64,000 nt of DNA from an uncultured Glaciecola sp. (GTDB lineage Bacteria > Pseudomonadota > Gammaproteobacteria > Enterobacterales > Alteromonadaceae), in assembly GCA_937125395.1 (NCBI GenBank), contig CAKZLI010000028.1, positions 1-64,000 of the forward strand. Reading direction: 5' to 3'. The notes below the pieces were generated by a model. The model did no database searches, was not told where the DNA came from, and worked only from the letters and a program-made list of their open reading frames with translations. Each line of letters opens with the position of its first letter. Positions within the stretch are counted from its first letter, which is position 1. Made by a program: the position numbers and the translations under genes. Below, piece by piece: positions 1 through 8,900 of the stretch.

Positions 1-626
1 ACGCGATCGTACTTAACTTACTCAAGACGGTTTATGTTGAACTCAAACTGTGGCAGCCACTGCTCGATTTACTACCAGCACTGGATAAATCCAATGTAAT
101 CGGTACTGATGAGCAAGCCAAACTGACTCAAAGAGCTCAGTGTGGTTTGTTAACCGAAGTTGCAGAGCAGAAAGGCAGTGAAGGGCTGATTGCTCACTGG
201 AACAGCCTATCGCGTAAAATGAAGAACGACAGTCATCTGGTCGAGTGCTTTGCGAAACAACTTATCGCTCGTAAGGCCGATAACGAAGCTTTCACTCTGG
301 TTAAAGAGAATATTAAGAAGCATCCAAACTCAAGCCTTTACGCACTACTACCAGAGATGAACTTAGCAGACAGTCATCCGGCAGTTGTGTTCCTTGAAGA
401 CGCCCTGCGTAAAGATGGGAACAATGCAGAGGCACACAGTGCACTTGCTCAGTTCTATCTTCGCAACGAAAAATGGGCCGAGGCACAGCAGCACTTTGAA
501 AAAGCGCTGACGGTACGCTCCAACGTTTCTGACTACGCCTACTTAGCCGATGCATTAGAGAAGCAAAACTTAACCAAAGCCGCGCATGAAGTTTCTCGTA
601 AAGCGCTGACTCTGGTTCAAGAGTAA
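1..626 (+). CDS. hemY: HemY-type TPR protein, 3' part
   Basis: The reading frame is open from the left window edge to the stop at 624-626, so the N-terminus lies outside. The visible ~207 residues are helical TPR-like repeats. They include a typical HemY stretch (VELKLWQPLLDLLPAL), followed by repeats in which alanine and leucine recur at helix-packing positions. HemY is an inner-membrane TPR protein of the hemX-hemY locus in gammaproteobacteria. It is associated with late haem/porphyrin metabolism, but its biochemical role is unclear. A TTG at 147 in the same frame is internal, not a start. The gene seems richer in G+C than what follows (impression, not computed). A strong terminator follows directly, so it is the last gene of its operon. 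Confidence 0.8.
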   Translation, partial: AIVLNLLKTVYVELKLWQPLLDLLPALDKSNVIGTDEQAKLTQRAQCGLLTEVAEQKGSEGLIAHWNSLSRKMKNDSHLVECFAKQLIARKADNEAFTLVKENIKKHPNSSLYALLPEMNLADSHPAVVFLEDALRKDGNNAEAHSALAQFYLRNEKWAEAQQHFEKALTVRSNVSDYAYLADALEKQNLTKAAHEVSRKALTLVQE

Positions 627-644
627 ATTAAAATCTCTCAGTAG

Positions 645-671
645 AAAGCCGACCATTAGGTCGGCTTTTTT
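645..671 (+). terminator. Rho-independent terminator of hemY
   Basis: The stem AAGCCGACC / GGTCGGCTT with a 4-nt loop is followed by a T run. It starts about 20 bases after the hemY stop. Confidence 0.9.
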
Positions 672-1287
672 CTTACCTGTACCATCTCCGCTTGGAAACA
701 CGCCTAAGTATCTAAAGAAAACTCTATACTGACCCTTTAGTTATTTAATAGATACAACCAGAGGCGAAAGCGTTTTAATCCGTTCCTGAAAATTAAGCCC
801 GCATCAAAACAAATCACACAAGTCTGTATCTCGTTTAAAGAGATGAGGAGTTATCCCATAAAGCGGTGTGTCGTAGATCTACGACCTAACCACACTCACT
901 ATGTCATTCCTATCTAGCACCTTGATGATAGAGCGTCGATCAAACTGGTAAACACCATGGCCGTAGTGATCTCTTAATAGCTGTTGAGATACGACATGCT
1001 GAGGGCTGGTAAAGCATCCTTTGGCCAAGAGCAATACTAATCGAGTCATAAGACTGGACTGTGAAATGGGACGCAAAGCAGTGGGGTTTCCGGAGAAGTA
1101 GCGAAGTGGCTAGATTGATCAAAGATCCGCACATACGAAAAGCCCTAGCATTTCTGCCGGGACGCGTAGTTTAGGGCTTTGTCTGAATAAGTGGCTGACG
1201 GCGGGGACGCCTAGTTCGGGGTTGCGGTCAACGGGCAAACCTTTTGCGGGACTCGTTGGTCGAAGACCAAAATAACCTGATAGAAAC
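672..1287. other. ORF-poor intergenic stretch with degenerate repeats
   Basis: About 600 bases hold no protein I can recognise. Short overlapping minus-strand ORFs (about 879-1134) show no family motif and look like chance. From about 1138 there is a hairpin (AAAGCCCTA at 1138-1146, TAGGGCTTT at 1172-1180). Its inner sequence shares the words GCATTTCTGC and AATAAGTGGC with the terminator and 3' end of the tRNA-Asp gene further right. Two ~22-bp imperfect copies of a GGGACGC-TAGTT word lie near 1158-1176 and 1203-1221. This suggests a decayed partial duplication of the tRNA flank. No tRNA can be folded from it. Confidence 0.45.
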
Positions 1288-1290
1288 GAA

Positions 1291-1317
1291 AAGACCTCAG
1301 CATTTCTGCTGAGGTCT
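1291..1317 (-). terminator. Terminator of tRNA-Asp
   Basis: On the minus strand the stem AGACCTCAGCA / TGCTGAGGTCT has a short GAAA-type loop and is followed by TTTTC. It lies directly 3' of the tRNA. Confidence 0.85.
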
Positions 1318-1325
1318 AAAATAAG

Positions 1326-1402
1326 TGGCGGAGCGGACGGGACTCGAACCCGCGACCCCCGGCGTGACAGGCCGGTATTCTAACCAACTGAACTACCGCT
1401 CC
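1326..1402 (-). tRNA. tRNA-Asp(GTC)
   Basis: On the minus strand the 77-nt gene begins GGAGCGG, has the D-arm AGTTCAGTTGGTTAGAAT, an anticodon loop with GTC, a T-arm with GGTTCGAGTCC, and ends CCGCTCC-G-CCA with the CCA encoded. The acceptor stem pairs fully (GGAGCGG with CCGCTCC). The gene has its own promoter and terminator, so it is a single-gene transcription unit. Confidence 0.97.
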
Positions 1403-1453
1403 ACGTTTTACATCTGCAGTAAGAAATAAAGTTATTCCCTACTGCGGGCGCAG

Positions 1454-1482
1454 ATAATACGTTTAGACCCATTAAAGGTCAA
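1454..1482 (-). promoter_or_regulatory. Sigma-70 promoter of tRNA-Asp
   Basis: On the minus strand a -35 TTGACC (1477-1482) and a -10 TATTAT (1454-1459) are separated by exactly 17 bases. A GC-rich discriminator (CTGCGCCCGC) follows. Such a discriminator is typical of stable-RNA promoters under stringent control; that regulation is inferred, not shown. Confidence 0.85.
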
Positions 1483-1567
1483 CCGCTTTTTGTAGAAAAT
1501 TACAATTTATTGATCGTTTGCCGATTAATTACACAAAACACGGCTTTTAGCCCTATTTCAGTGGCTG

Positions 1568-3058
1568 TTAGGCTGCTTGTTTATTGGGCAGTAAGCCTTT
1601 GATTTTACTTATCAATCGATCTTTTAACGTGATTTTTTCATCAATGATCAAATCTTGATCATCCAGCTCGCCTTTCTTAGACGTAATAATCGGTGTTAAC
1701 TGTTTTTTTGCATTAACATTTAACCACAGTCTTACTCCGAGCATCACCAGTACACCCAATCCAAAGATAATCCCATTAATAATTAACCCTTTTTCTAATA
1801 TACGTTGATCCTCGGCTGCTTGTTGTCGTTGCAATGCTTCATCTAGTTTAATCTTAGCCAAAGCTAATTCCTCTGGCGAAGGTGGCGGTATCACCTCGAC
1901 TATCGGTTCGATTGTAAAAGAATATTCGGGTACGTTAATCACCACATCTCGGCCAGATAAAGTTCTTGCGTATGCCATGACTTTTACACGATATACTCCA
2001 GGTCCAACGTTATCGATAGCTATTCGTTTGGCTAGCATGGTTTGTTGATTCAGTGAAAAAGCCTGTGATTGCCCGTTGGGTAAGCGCACTTCCCCATCAA
2101 TTAATAATGAGGAGGGATCGAATTTTTTGATTGTTTGTGAAAACGTCACAAAGTGCATTCCATCGCCTAGCTCTGAGGGATCACGCGTCAATGTAAATGC
2201 GATTGGCGAAGGATATACCCGCAATGTAGGATCTAACTTTTCTCGACTGTACATTGGCGTTTCAATTTTGGACTGTGCTTGCCACTCACCATCAGGAACA
2301 TCTAGTGTGAACTGTCCGGTAAATATGCCATCCTTGGGTTTTTCATCTAACCCTAAGCCATTATCTTCAAACACCGCAATAGTTTGTGTGCGTGAGCCAA
2401 AATTGTTCTCATCTGGATTATTGGTGCTGACTAAATTAACCGTTAATCGGATTGCCTCAGCAAATGGTGCAAATGTCATCGGTTGACCATCATTGACTAA
2501 ATATGATTTCATTTTTATTATTTCGCCAGAGAATAATTCATCCGGTAACGCATTTGTTACCAACGATAAATTTGATATCACCATGATCCGAGAATCACTC
2601 ATCACATCGCCTAGTGCTTGCCAAGGGCCTGGCATAGGATCTTTGATATTAATCATGTCATAGGTGGGACTGTCGAACCATGTGACCTTATCGCCATCAG
2701 CCGTGTATTGAAACAATTTGGCGCCATCTGGTTGAACTAACACTATCGGAGCTGAACCATATTCTCGAAAAAATACCATCGTCACCTCTTTGACTTGGTA
2801 ATCAATACGAAAGCGATTGTTGAGTAATGAAATGTCATTAGTGAAGCGATTGTCGATTTTGCTAATTGGATTGTTAAATTGAGCATCGCTGTTAGCTAGT
2901 TTGCTTCGTTGCTCCGGAGTAAAATCTTGACTGTACGCTGTGGTACTCATCAATAGCAAGAACACAACAAACAAGCGCGAATATTCGCGCAATATACTCG
3001 GTATATTGTGAATGTGGGCCAAACAGAAATGTTGATGAAGATTGGTAATTATGCTCAT
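1568..3058 (-). CDS. TIGR03503-like membrane-anchored protein
   Basis: The protein resembles the uncharacterised TIGR03503 family found in Vibrio, Shewanella and relatives. It has an N-terminal signal segment (LFVVFLLLMSTTAYSQ), a long extracytoplasmic beta-rich region, and near the C-terminus one hydrophobic helix (GLIINGIIFGLGVLVMLGV) followed by a basic cytoplasmic tail. A proline/glutamate/lysine-rich linker with coiled-coil character precedes the helix. I place the start at the ATG at 3056-3058, 10 bases after the dnaQ stop. The longer open frame to 3109 would overlap dnaQ. It is probably co-transcribed with dnaQ. Function unknown. Confidence 0.75.
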   Translation of the reverse strand: MSIITNLHQHFCLAHIHNIPSILREYSRLFVVFLLLMSTTAYSQDFTPEQRSKLANSDAQFNNPISKIDNRFTNDISLLNNRFRIDYQVKEVTMVFFREYGSAPIVLVQPDGAKLFQYTADGDKVTWFDSPTYDMINIKDPMPGPWQALGDVMSDSRIMVISNLSLVTNALPDELFSGEIIKMKSYLVNDGQPMTFAPFAEAIRLTVNLVSTNNPDENNFGSRTQTIAVFEDNGLGLDEKPKDGIFTGQFTLDVPDGEWQAQSKIETPMYSREKLDPTLRVYPSPIAFTLTRDPSELGDGMHFVTFSQTIKKFDPSSLLIDGEVRLPNGQSQAFSLNQQTMLAKRIAIDNVGPGVYRVKVMAYARTLSGRDVVINVPEYSFTIEPIVEVIPPPSPEELALAKIKLDEALQRQQAAEDQRILEKGLIINGIIFGLGVLVMLGVRLWLNVNAKKQLTPIITSKKGELDDQDLIIDEKITLKDRLISKIKGLLPNKQAA

Positions 3059-3068
3059 ACGCCCGTAA

Positions 3069-3788
3069 TTATTGACGATACAAGCATTTTCCTCCTGCTT
3101 GTTCGACAATATCTAATCGTGTTTCGTGATTAGATACTTCATCGGCTGATGCGGTGATTACCTTTAAGGTTTTTTGGCGGCTAACCAGCTTTTGTACATC
3201 AGCAAAACCTGAGGAGGATTTCGTACCTGACTCAAGTGACAAGGCTTCTTGCCCCCCAGTCATCAATAAAAAAACATCCGCTAATATTTCAGCATCAAGT
3301 AATGCACCATGCAGATCACGGTGAGAGTTATCAATACCATATTCACGACACAAAGCGTCAAGGTTATTACGTTGTCCGGGACGCATTTTTTTGGCGAGGA
3401 CAAGGGTATCAAATACCGTACAGAATTTTTCGGTTCGTGTCAGTGCCGTCGCAGGATTCATTGCAAATTCAAGATCCATGAACCCCACATCAAACGGGGC
3501 ATTATGAATAATCAACTCTGCACCATCGATAAATTCGATGAAATCTTGTGCTACGTCTTTAAATAAAGGCTTGTCATCCAAAAACTCATTCGTTATCCCA
3601 TGGACAGCGATTGCCTCAGGGTCAATGTCTTGTTGAGGATTAATATAAGCATGAAAATGATTTCCGGTTAATTTACGATCAACTAACTCCACACAACCAA
3701 TTTCGATGATGCGATGACCATGCGTAAATCGCTCACCTGATTCACGATTCATACCTGTAGTTTCTGTATCTAGGACAATTTGACGCAT
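3069..3788 (-). CDS. dnaQ: DNA polymerase III epsilon subunit (3'-5' proofreading exonuclease)
   Basis: DnaQ is the proofreading exonuclease of the replicative polymerase. The 239-residue protein has Exo I (LDTETTG, Asp7 and Glu9), Exo II (IIHNAPFDVGF) and Exo III (HGALLDAEILADVF), which together supply the DEDDh metal ligands. The C-terminal tail that binds the alpha subunit is present. The start is the ATG at 3786-3788, giving an N-terminus MRQIVLD as in other DnaQ proteins; the in-frame extension to 3830 is not homologous. It diverges from rnhA, the arrangement also seen in E. coli. Confidence 0.96.
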   Translation of the reverse strand: MRQIVLDTETTGMNRESGERFTHGHRIIEIGCVELVDRKLTGNHFHAYINPQQDIDPEAIAVHGITNEFLDDKPLFKDVAQDFIEFIDGAELIIHNAPFDVGFMDLEFAMNPATALTRTEKFCTVFDTLVLAKKMRPGQRNNLDALCREYGIDNSHRDLHGALLDAEILADVFLLMTGGQEALSLESGTKSSSGFADVQKLVSRQKTLKVITASADEVSNHETRLDIVEQAGGKCLYRQ

Positions 3789-3856
3789 AGCTCTATTAAT
3801 TTTTATGTTAATGTATAAGTAGTATACCAATTATCAAAAAAAGGCATAAGTAAAAC

Positions 3857-4327
3857 GTGCAAGAAGTTCAAATTTTTACTGATGGGAGCTGTTTGGGTAA
3901 TCCTGGACCAGGCGGATACGGTGCAATCTTAATCTATGGCAAACACCGCAAAGAGTTAGCAGAAGGCTATTTTGCTACCACCAATAACCGCATGGAGCTG
4001 TTAGCCCCAATCAAGGCACTCAACTTATTGACCAAGCCTTGTAAGGTGATCCTCACTACCGATAGTCAATATGTCAAAAATGGCATCAACCAGTGGATCC
4101 ATAATTGGCGACGCAATGGTTGGCAGACCAGTAACAAGAAACCTGTTAAAAATGCAGATTTATGGCAACTGTTAGATGCTGCCGTTGCGCCGCATAATAT
4201 TGATTGGCGTTGGGTCAAAGGTCACTCTGGCCATCCTGAAAATGAACGCTGCGATGATTTAGCTAGAGAGGCTGCTGAGCAAGCTCAACAACACATTGGA
4301 CAAGTGGACGAAGGCTATCAGCCGTAA
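3857..4327 (+). CDS. rnhA: Ribonuclease HI
   Basis: RNase HI cuts the RNA strand of RNA-DNA hybrids. At 156 residues it matches the family length. The catalytic acidic residues are in place: Asp9 ([11 protein letters not shown]), Glu47 (NNRMELLA), Asp69 ([10 protein letters not shown]) and Asp133, with the flexible-loop histidine His123 (KGHSGH). Translation starts at a GTG. The gene diverges from dnaQ across a 68-bp shared promoter region. Confidence 0.97.
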   Translation: MQEVQIFTDGSCLGNPGPGGYGAILIYGKHRKELAEGYFATTNNRMELLAPIKALNLLTKPCKVILTTDSQYVKNGINQWIHNWRRNGWQTSNKKPVKNADLWQLLDAAVAPHNIDWRWVKGHSGHPENERCDDLAREAAEQAQQHIGQVDEGYQP

Positions 4328-4343
4328 AAGTCAATAAGCGGTG

Positions 4344-4370
4344 TTGCTCATACCTTATTACACGTATAAT
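4344..4370 (+). promoter_or_regulatory. Possible rlmI promoter
   Basis: A perfect -10 TATAAT (4365-4370) follows a weaker -35 TTGCTC (4344-4349) at a short 15-base spacing, about 33 bases before the rlmI start. Confidence 0.4.
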
Positions 4371-4402
4371 AAGCTTATGTCTCATTAATTAAAGCGCCGC
4401 AT

Positions 4403-5587
4403 ATGTCTAAGATCTACCTTCATCCTACTCGCGAAAAATCACTCCTACGTAAACATCCATGGGTGTTTAGTAAAGCGGTTGAGCAAATCGAAGGGCGCTG
4501 TCAACGCGGTGATACTGTTGATGTGTATAGCAGTGAGCGAGTTTGGCTAGGACGCGGTGCGTATTCTCCGGATTCACAAATACGCGTTCGTATTTGGACA
4601 TTCACACCATCTCAGTCTATTGATAATGTGTTTTTTACACAGCGTATTCAAACTGCAATCAAAGCTCGAGAACATGTTATTGCACAATCACAGACCAATG
4701 CATATCGAGTGATAGCAGCTGAATCAGATGGTTTACCTGGTGTGACGGTTGATAAATATGATGATGTCTTGGTGCTTCAGTTATTATCAGCTGGTGCAGA
4801 GAAACACCGAGACAAAATTCTATGGTCATTAAATAAATGTTTACCTAATCATCGTATCTATGATCGCAGTGATGTCGATATCCGAAAAAAAGAAGGCTTA
4901 GAACCCATCAAGGGCCCTGTCCAAGGGGAAATAGATGCACCGGTCATGATCACCGAGAATCAAGTCAACATTATGGTCGACGTGACAACCGGTCACAAAA
5001 CGGGTTTTTATTTAGATCAACGTGATAATCGTTATATCGCCGCGCAGTATATGCTCGATGCACAGGTGTTGAACTGTTTTTGCTATACCGGCACATTTGC
5101 TAGTTACGCCCTAAAATACGGAGCTGCACATGTCACCAACGTCGATGTATCTCAACCTGCATTAGATATTGCTAAACAAAATTTATTGATCAACGATATC
5201 GATCCGTCGAATGCCACATTCATCAAACAAGATGTCTTTGAGCTGTTGCGTGAATATGCCAACAGTGACGTAATGTTCGATCATATTGTATTAGACCCAC
5301 CTAAATTTGTTGATTCAAAATCAACATTAAATCGTGCGGCTCGAGGTTACAAAGACATCAACTTATACGCAATGAAGTCAATCCGCTCTGGCGGTTTTTT
5401 AAGTACATTTAGTTGTTCAGGTCTAATGAGCGGTGAGTTGTTTCAAAAAATAGTCAGTGATGCAGCGCTTGATGCCGGTCGCGAATTACGCATTATTAAA
5501 CGCTACTCACAGGCAAGTGATCACCCCGTAGCGTCTAATTATCCTGAAGGATACTATTTGAAAGGACTATTGTGTCAGGTGTTCTAG
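4403..5587 (+). CDS. rlmI: 23S rRNA m5C1962 methyltransferase RlmI
   Basis: RlmI methylates cytosine 1962 of 23S rRNA. The 394-residue protein starts with a PUA RNA-binding domain (REKSLLRKHPWVFS, then WLGRGAYSPDSQIRVR) and continues with a Rossmann methyltransferase. It has the SAM-binding motif LNCFCYTGTFASYAL, the catalytic DPPKF motif and a catalytic cysteine in FSCSG. Length and order match E. coli RlmI closely. The stop interlocks with the stop of the convergent PilZ gene. Confidence 0.95.
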   Translation: MSKIYLHPTREKSLLRKHPWVFSKAVEQIEGRCQRGDTVDVYSSERVWLGRGAYSPDSQIRVRIWTFTPSQSIDNVFFTQRIQTAIKAREHVIAQSQTNAYRVIAAESDGLPGVTVDKYDDVLVLQLLSAGAEKHRDKILWSLNKCLPNHRIYDRSDVDIRKKEGLEPIKGPVQGEIDAPVMITENQVNIMVDVTTGHKTGFYLDQRDNRYIAAQYMLDAQVLNCFCYTGTFASYALKYGAAHVTNVDVSQPALDIAKQNLLINDIDPSNATFIKQDVFELLREYANSDVMFDHIVLDPPKFVDSKSTLNRAARGYKDINLYAMKSIRSGGFLSTFSCSGLMSGELFQKIVSDAALDAGRELRIIKRYSQASDHPVASNYPEGYYLKGLLCQVF

Positions 5588-5874
5588 TTCATTTTGTTGA
5601 ACTTGACACCAATTAAATACCCCCCCTCTTGCACGAGTGGCTCACGAGCCACTTCTGCAGTTGCAGACAACGAGGGGATTTCGCGATTTTGGGAGTCTAT
5701 TTCAATATCGACTATTGTCCCTAAAGAAAGCGGATTGCTGCTTAAATGAAACGCCATACCGGTAGCACTGAGATCTTTACACGTACCAAACAATACCTCA
5801 CCATCGACTATTACTTTGCACTGTGAATTGATTAACATCCGATAAAAATTACGGTTTTCTTCATAAGCTAACAT
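5584..5874 (-). CDS. PilZ-domain c-di-GMP-binding protein
   Basis: The protein is a 96-residue stand-alone PilZ domain. It has both c-di-GMP-binding motifs: RxxxR (Arg8, Arg12) and DxSxxG (Asp34, Ser36, Gly39, in DLSATG). Single PilZ domains act as c-di-GMP receptors on motility, secretion or enzymes; the target here is unknown. An AGGA ribosome-binding site stands 9 bases before the ATG. Its stop and the rlmI stop share the four bases CTAG at 5584-5587. Downstream of hrpA on the same strand. Confidence 0.88.
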   Translation of the reverse strand: MLAYEENRNFYRMLINSQCKVIVDGEVLFGTCKDLSATGMAFHLSSNPLSLGTIVDIEIDSQNREIPSLSATAEVAREPLVQEGGYLIGVKFNKMN

Positions 5875-5941
5875 CTATAGGTTCCTTTTTAAGACGATTT
5901 TATACTTAATGTTTAGATGCCGAAGCTGATTTTGTCAATAT

Positions 5942-8900
5942 TTACGCTGTATTTAATATTTGCTCTATTCGTTTTACCGAAATAGGATAAGCAGTTCCTA
6001 ATTGTTGAGCAAAAAATGACACACGTAATTCTTCAATCATCCACCTAACCTCTAATATGTTATCGGGTAACACATCGCCATGTTGAATACTTTGTTGTTT
6101 TTTATTATACAAAAACATGACTTTGTCTAATTGGATCTGATGCGTGCGGTCTTTAATCGGATCTATTTTAAGCTTTTCTACTCTGCGTTCTAAAGCTTTT
6201 AGATAACGATTCCAGTCATCCAAACGAATGCGGGTCGTTGCAAAGACAAAATGCTTAAACACCAAGCTATCCAAATGACTTTTGATGTGCCCTACCGCCT
6301 CTAGCATCGTTAATGGAATATTGCCTTTGGTGGATTTTTGAATACGGTTAGCACAGGTTAACCCCTGCTCAACTTTTGCTGTAATATCCAGTACCGTCGC
6401 ATTGATATGCTCACGCACATAATCACACACTTGCTCAAATATAACAGGTTCTCGAATATCACACGCATGTTCAAGGGTGAATTGTCGCACTAAATCAGCA
6501 ATCCCAGCCAAAATACAGTCATCAATTAAATCCGTCACTTTGCCAAACGGATTAAAATATAATCCTAATTTGGCTTTATTCGGTAATTTTTCTTGCACAT
6601 ATTTTAGCGGTGATGGGATGGTTAATTTAATTAGTTTATATAAACCGAGTTGATGTGCCGCATGCGCCTCATGCTCTAAATCAAATAAGGCAATAGAGAC
6701 ACTGTTACTTTTGGCAACCAGTGCCGGAAAACCTTTAATCGCAAATCCAGCAGTCTCATGGGTAAATGAAGTCGGTAACTCACCAAAATCCCACTTCGTA
6801 ATATCATCTCGTTCAAGTTCAGGCGAAGCGACTTGCTCTAAGGTGTTTTTGATTTCATCTTGCAGTTGTAATTGCAAGGCAGGCAAATCTCGTCCACTTG
6901 CCAACGCATTATGTTGCTCGTCGACCACCACATAGCGCATAAGTAAATGTCGAGGAAGTGTAAACGCGCTATCCTGCTCAAGCCAATCAGCCGGCTCGAC
7001 TTTATTTCCGGTCATCCGAAATAATTTTTGGCTTAGCGCAGCAAGCACCGTTATTGGTTCGCCCTGTTTATCCACGTTCGACATCTCTGATAAACACGCT
7101 TGTGCATAATCAGGCGCAGGCACAAAATTTCGCCGTAATCGTTTCGGCAAGGCCTTGATTAAGCTAACAACCAGCTCATGTTGAAAGCCAGGAACCAACC
7201 AGTCAAATCCGACATTTTTTATTTGATTCAACAACCCTAATGGGATCATAACACTCACCCCATCATCGTCTTGGTGTGGTTCAAAGACGTATTGCAATGG
7301 CAATTTGATATTATCTTGTTGCCAGGTATCAGGGAATGCAGACTGACTGATTTCGTTAGGATCTTTACGAAAGACCAAGGCAGGGTCAAAGCGTAAATTG
7401 GTATCAGGATGTTGTTTAAACCATTTTTTGAACGTGACTTCGCTGACAACATGACATGGTAGTTGTTGTTGATAAAAATCAGCTAACACCATTTCATCGA
7501 CTAACCAATCACGACGACGTGATTTTGCCTCTAATTCATGCCCCTCAACTAACAAAGCTTGGTTATCTTCCAAAAAGGCATATTGTAACTTCGTCAGGCC
7601 ATTCACCAATCCCTCACTGATAAACAATGACTGTGCGATAACTGGGTCTCGCGAAGAAATATTCACGTTGCGCCTTGGTACTAAGGGCAAGCCAAACAAT
7701 GTGACTTTTTCATAAGCCTGAGCCGCACCTTGCTTTTTAGACCAATACGGCTCACTGATACTCGTTTTGGATAAGTGTGTACACAATCCTTCAATCCAAT
7801 GAGGCTCAATCTTAGCCACAACGCGAGCAAACAAATGTGATGTCTCGACTAATTCTGCCGCCATAATCCATTGTGGTGATTGTTTTGCCATTGCAGAACC
7901 AGGAAAAATCATAAACTGACTATTGCGCGCACCTAGATATTCTCGCCCTTTATTTTTTAATCCCAAATGCGACAACAAACCAGTTGCTAGCGCAATATGA
8001 ATATCATCATAATCTGGCTCACTGCTGTTAAGCGGAATATTCATGTCTTTTAGCGATTGCTTCACTTGCGAAATAATGTCTTGCCATTCACGCATGCGCA
8101 GATAATGCACAAAATTGGCTTTACACCATTTACGTAATTGGTTTTGTGTCAGTGAGGATTGCTGCGCATTAAAATGAGCATATAGATTTAACATTGAAAT
8201 AAAATCGGATTGCTTATCAGCAAACATTTTATGTGCTTCATCTGCCTGCTGACGTTTATCAGCAGGACGTTCTTTGGGATCTTGAATTGACAGCCCTGCC
8301 GTGATGATGACCACTTCATTCAACGCATTATGTTGTTGTGCTGCTATCACCATACGTGCATATCTAGGGTCAATTGGCAGACGTGCGATTTGTTTGCCAA
8401 GTGCTGATAATGTGGGCTGTTCACGTCGTTTCGCTTGCAATTTGATCGCTTGGAGTTCTTCTAACAAGCGATACCCATCAGTAATAAAACGCGGATCCGG
8501 CGCTTGCACAAACGGAAAATCGTTAATATCACCCAATCCTAACGCTAACATTTTTAAAATAACGGAGGCTAGATTGGTACGTAAAATCTCTGGATCCGTA
8601 AATTCTGGACGACCTAAATAATCCTCTTCGCTATACAAACGAATACAAATACCATTAGCAACCCGCCCACAGCGGCCTGCTCGTTGATTTGCAGAAGCCT
8701 GGGACACGGCTTCAATAGGTAAGCGTTGTACTTTGGAGCGATACGAATAACGTGATATGCGCGCGGAGCCAGGATCGATCACATAACGGATGCCTGGTAC
8801 GGTCAATGATGTCTCGGCGACATTGGTCGCTAGCACTATGCGTTGTCCTGTGTGGGATGCAAATATTCGATTTTGCTCCGCAGCAGACAGACGTGCAAAC

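Noticed and set aside
879..1134. Two overlapping minus-strand frames of about 65 codons
   Set aside because: No family similarity, no ribosome-binding site, and they overlap in different frames; treated as chance.
1186..1290. A second tRNA gene beside tRNA-Asp
   Set aside because: Only short words are shared with the tRNA flank; no acceptor stem, anticodon arm or T-arm can be formed.
1326..1402. tRNA-Asp as an attachment site of a genomic island
   Set aside because: No integrase gene and no convincing direct repeat of the tRNA 3' end elsewhere in the window.
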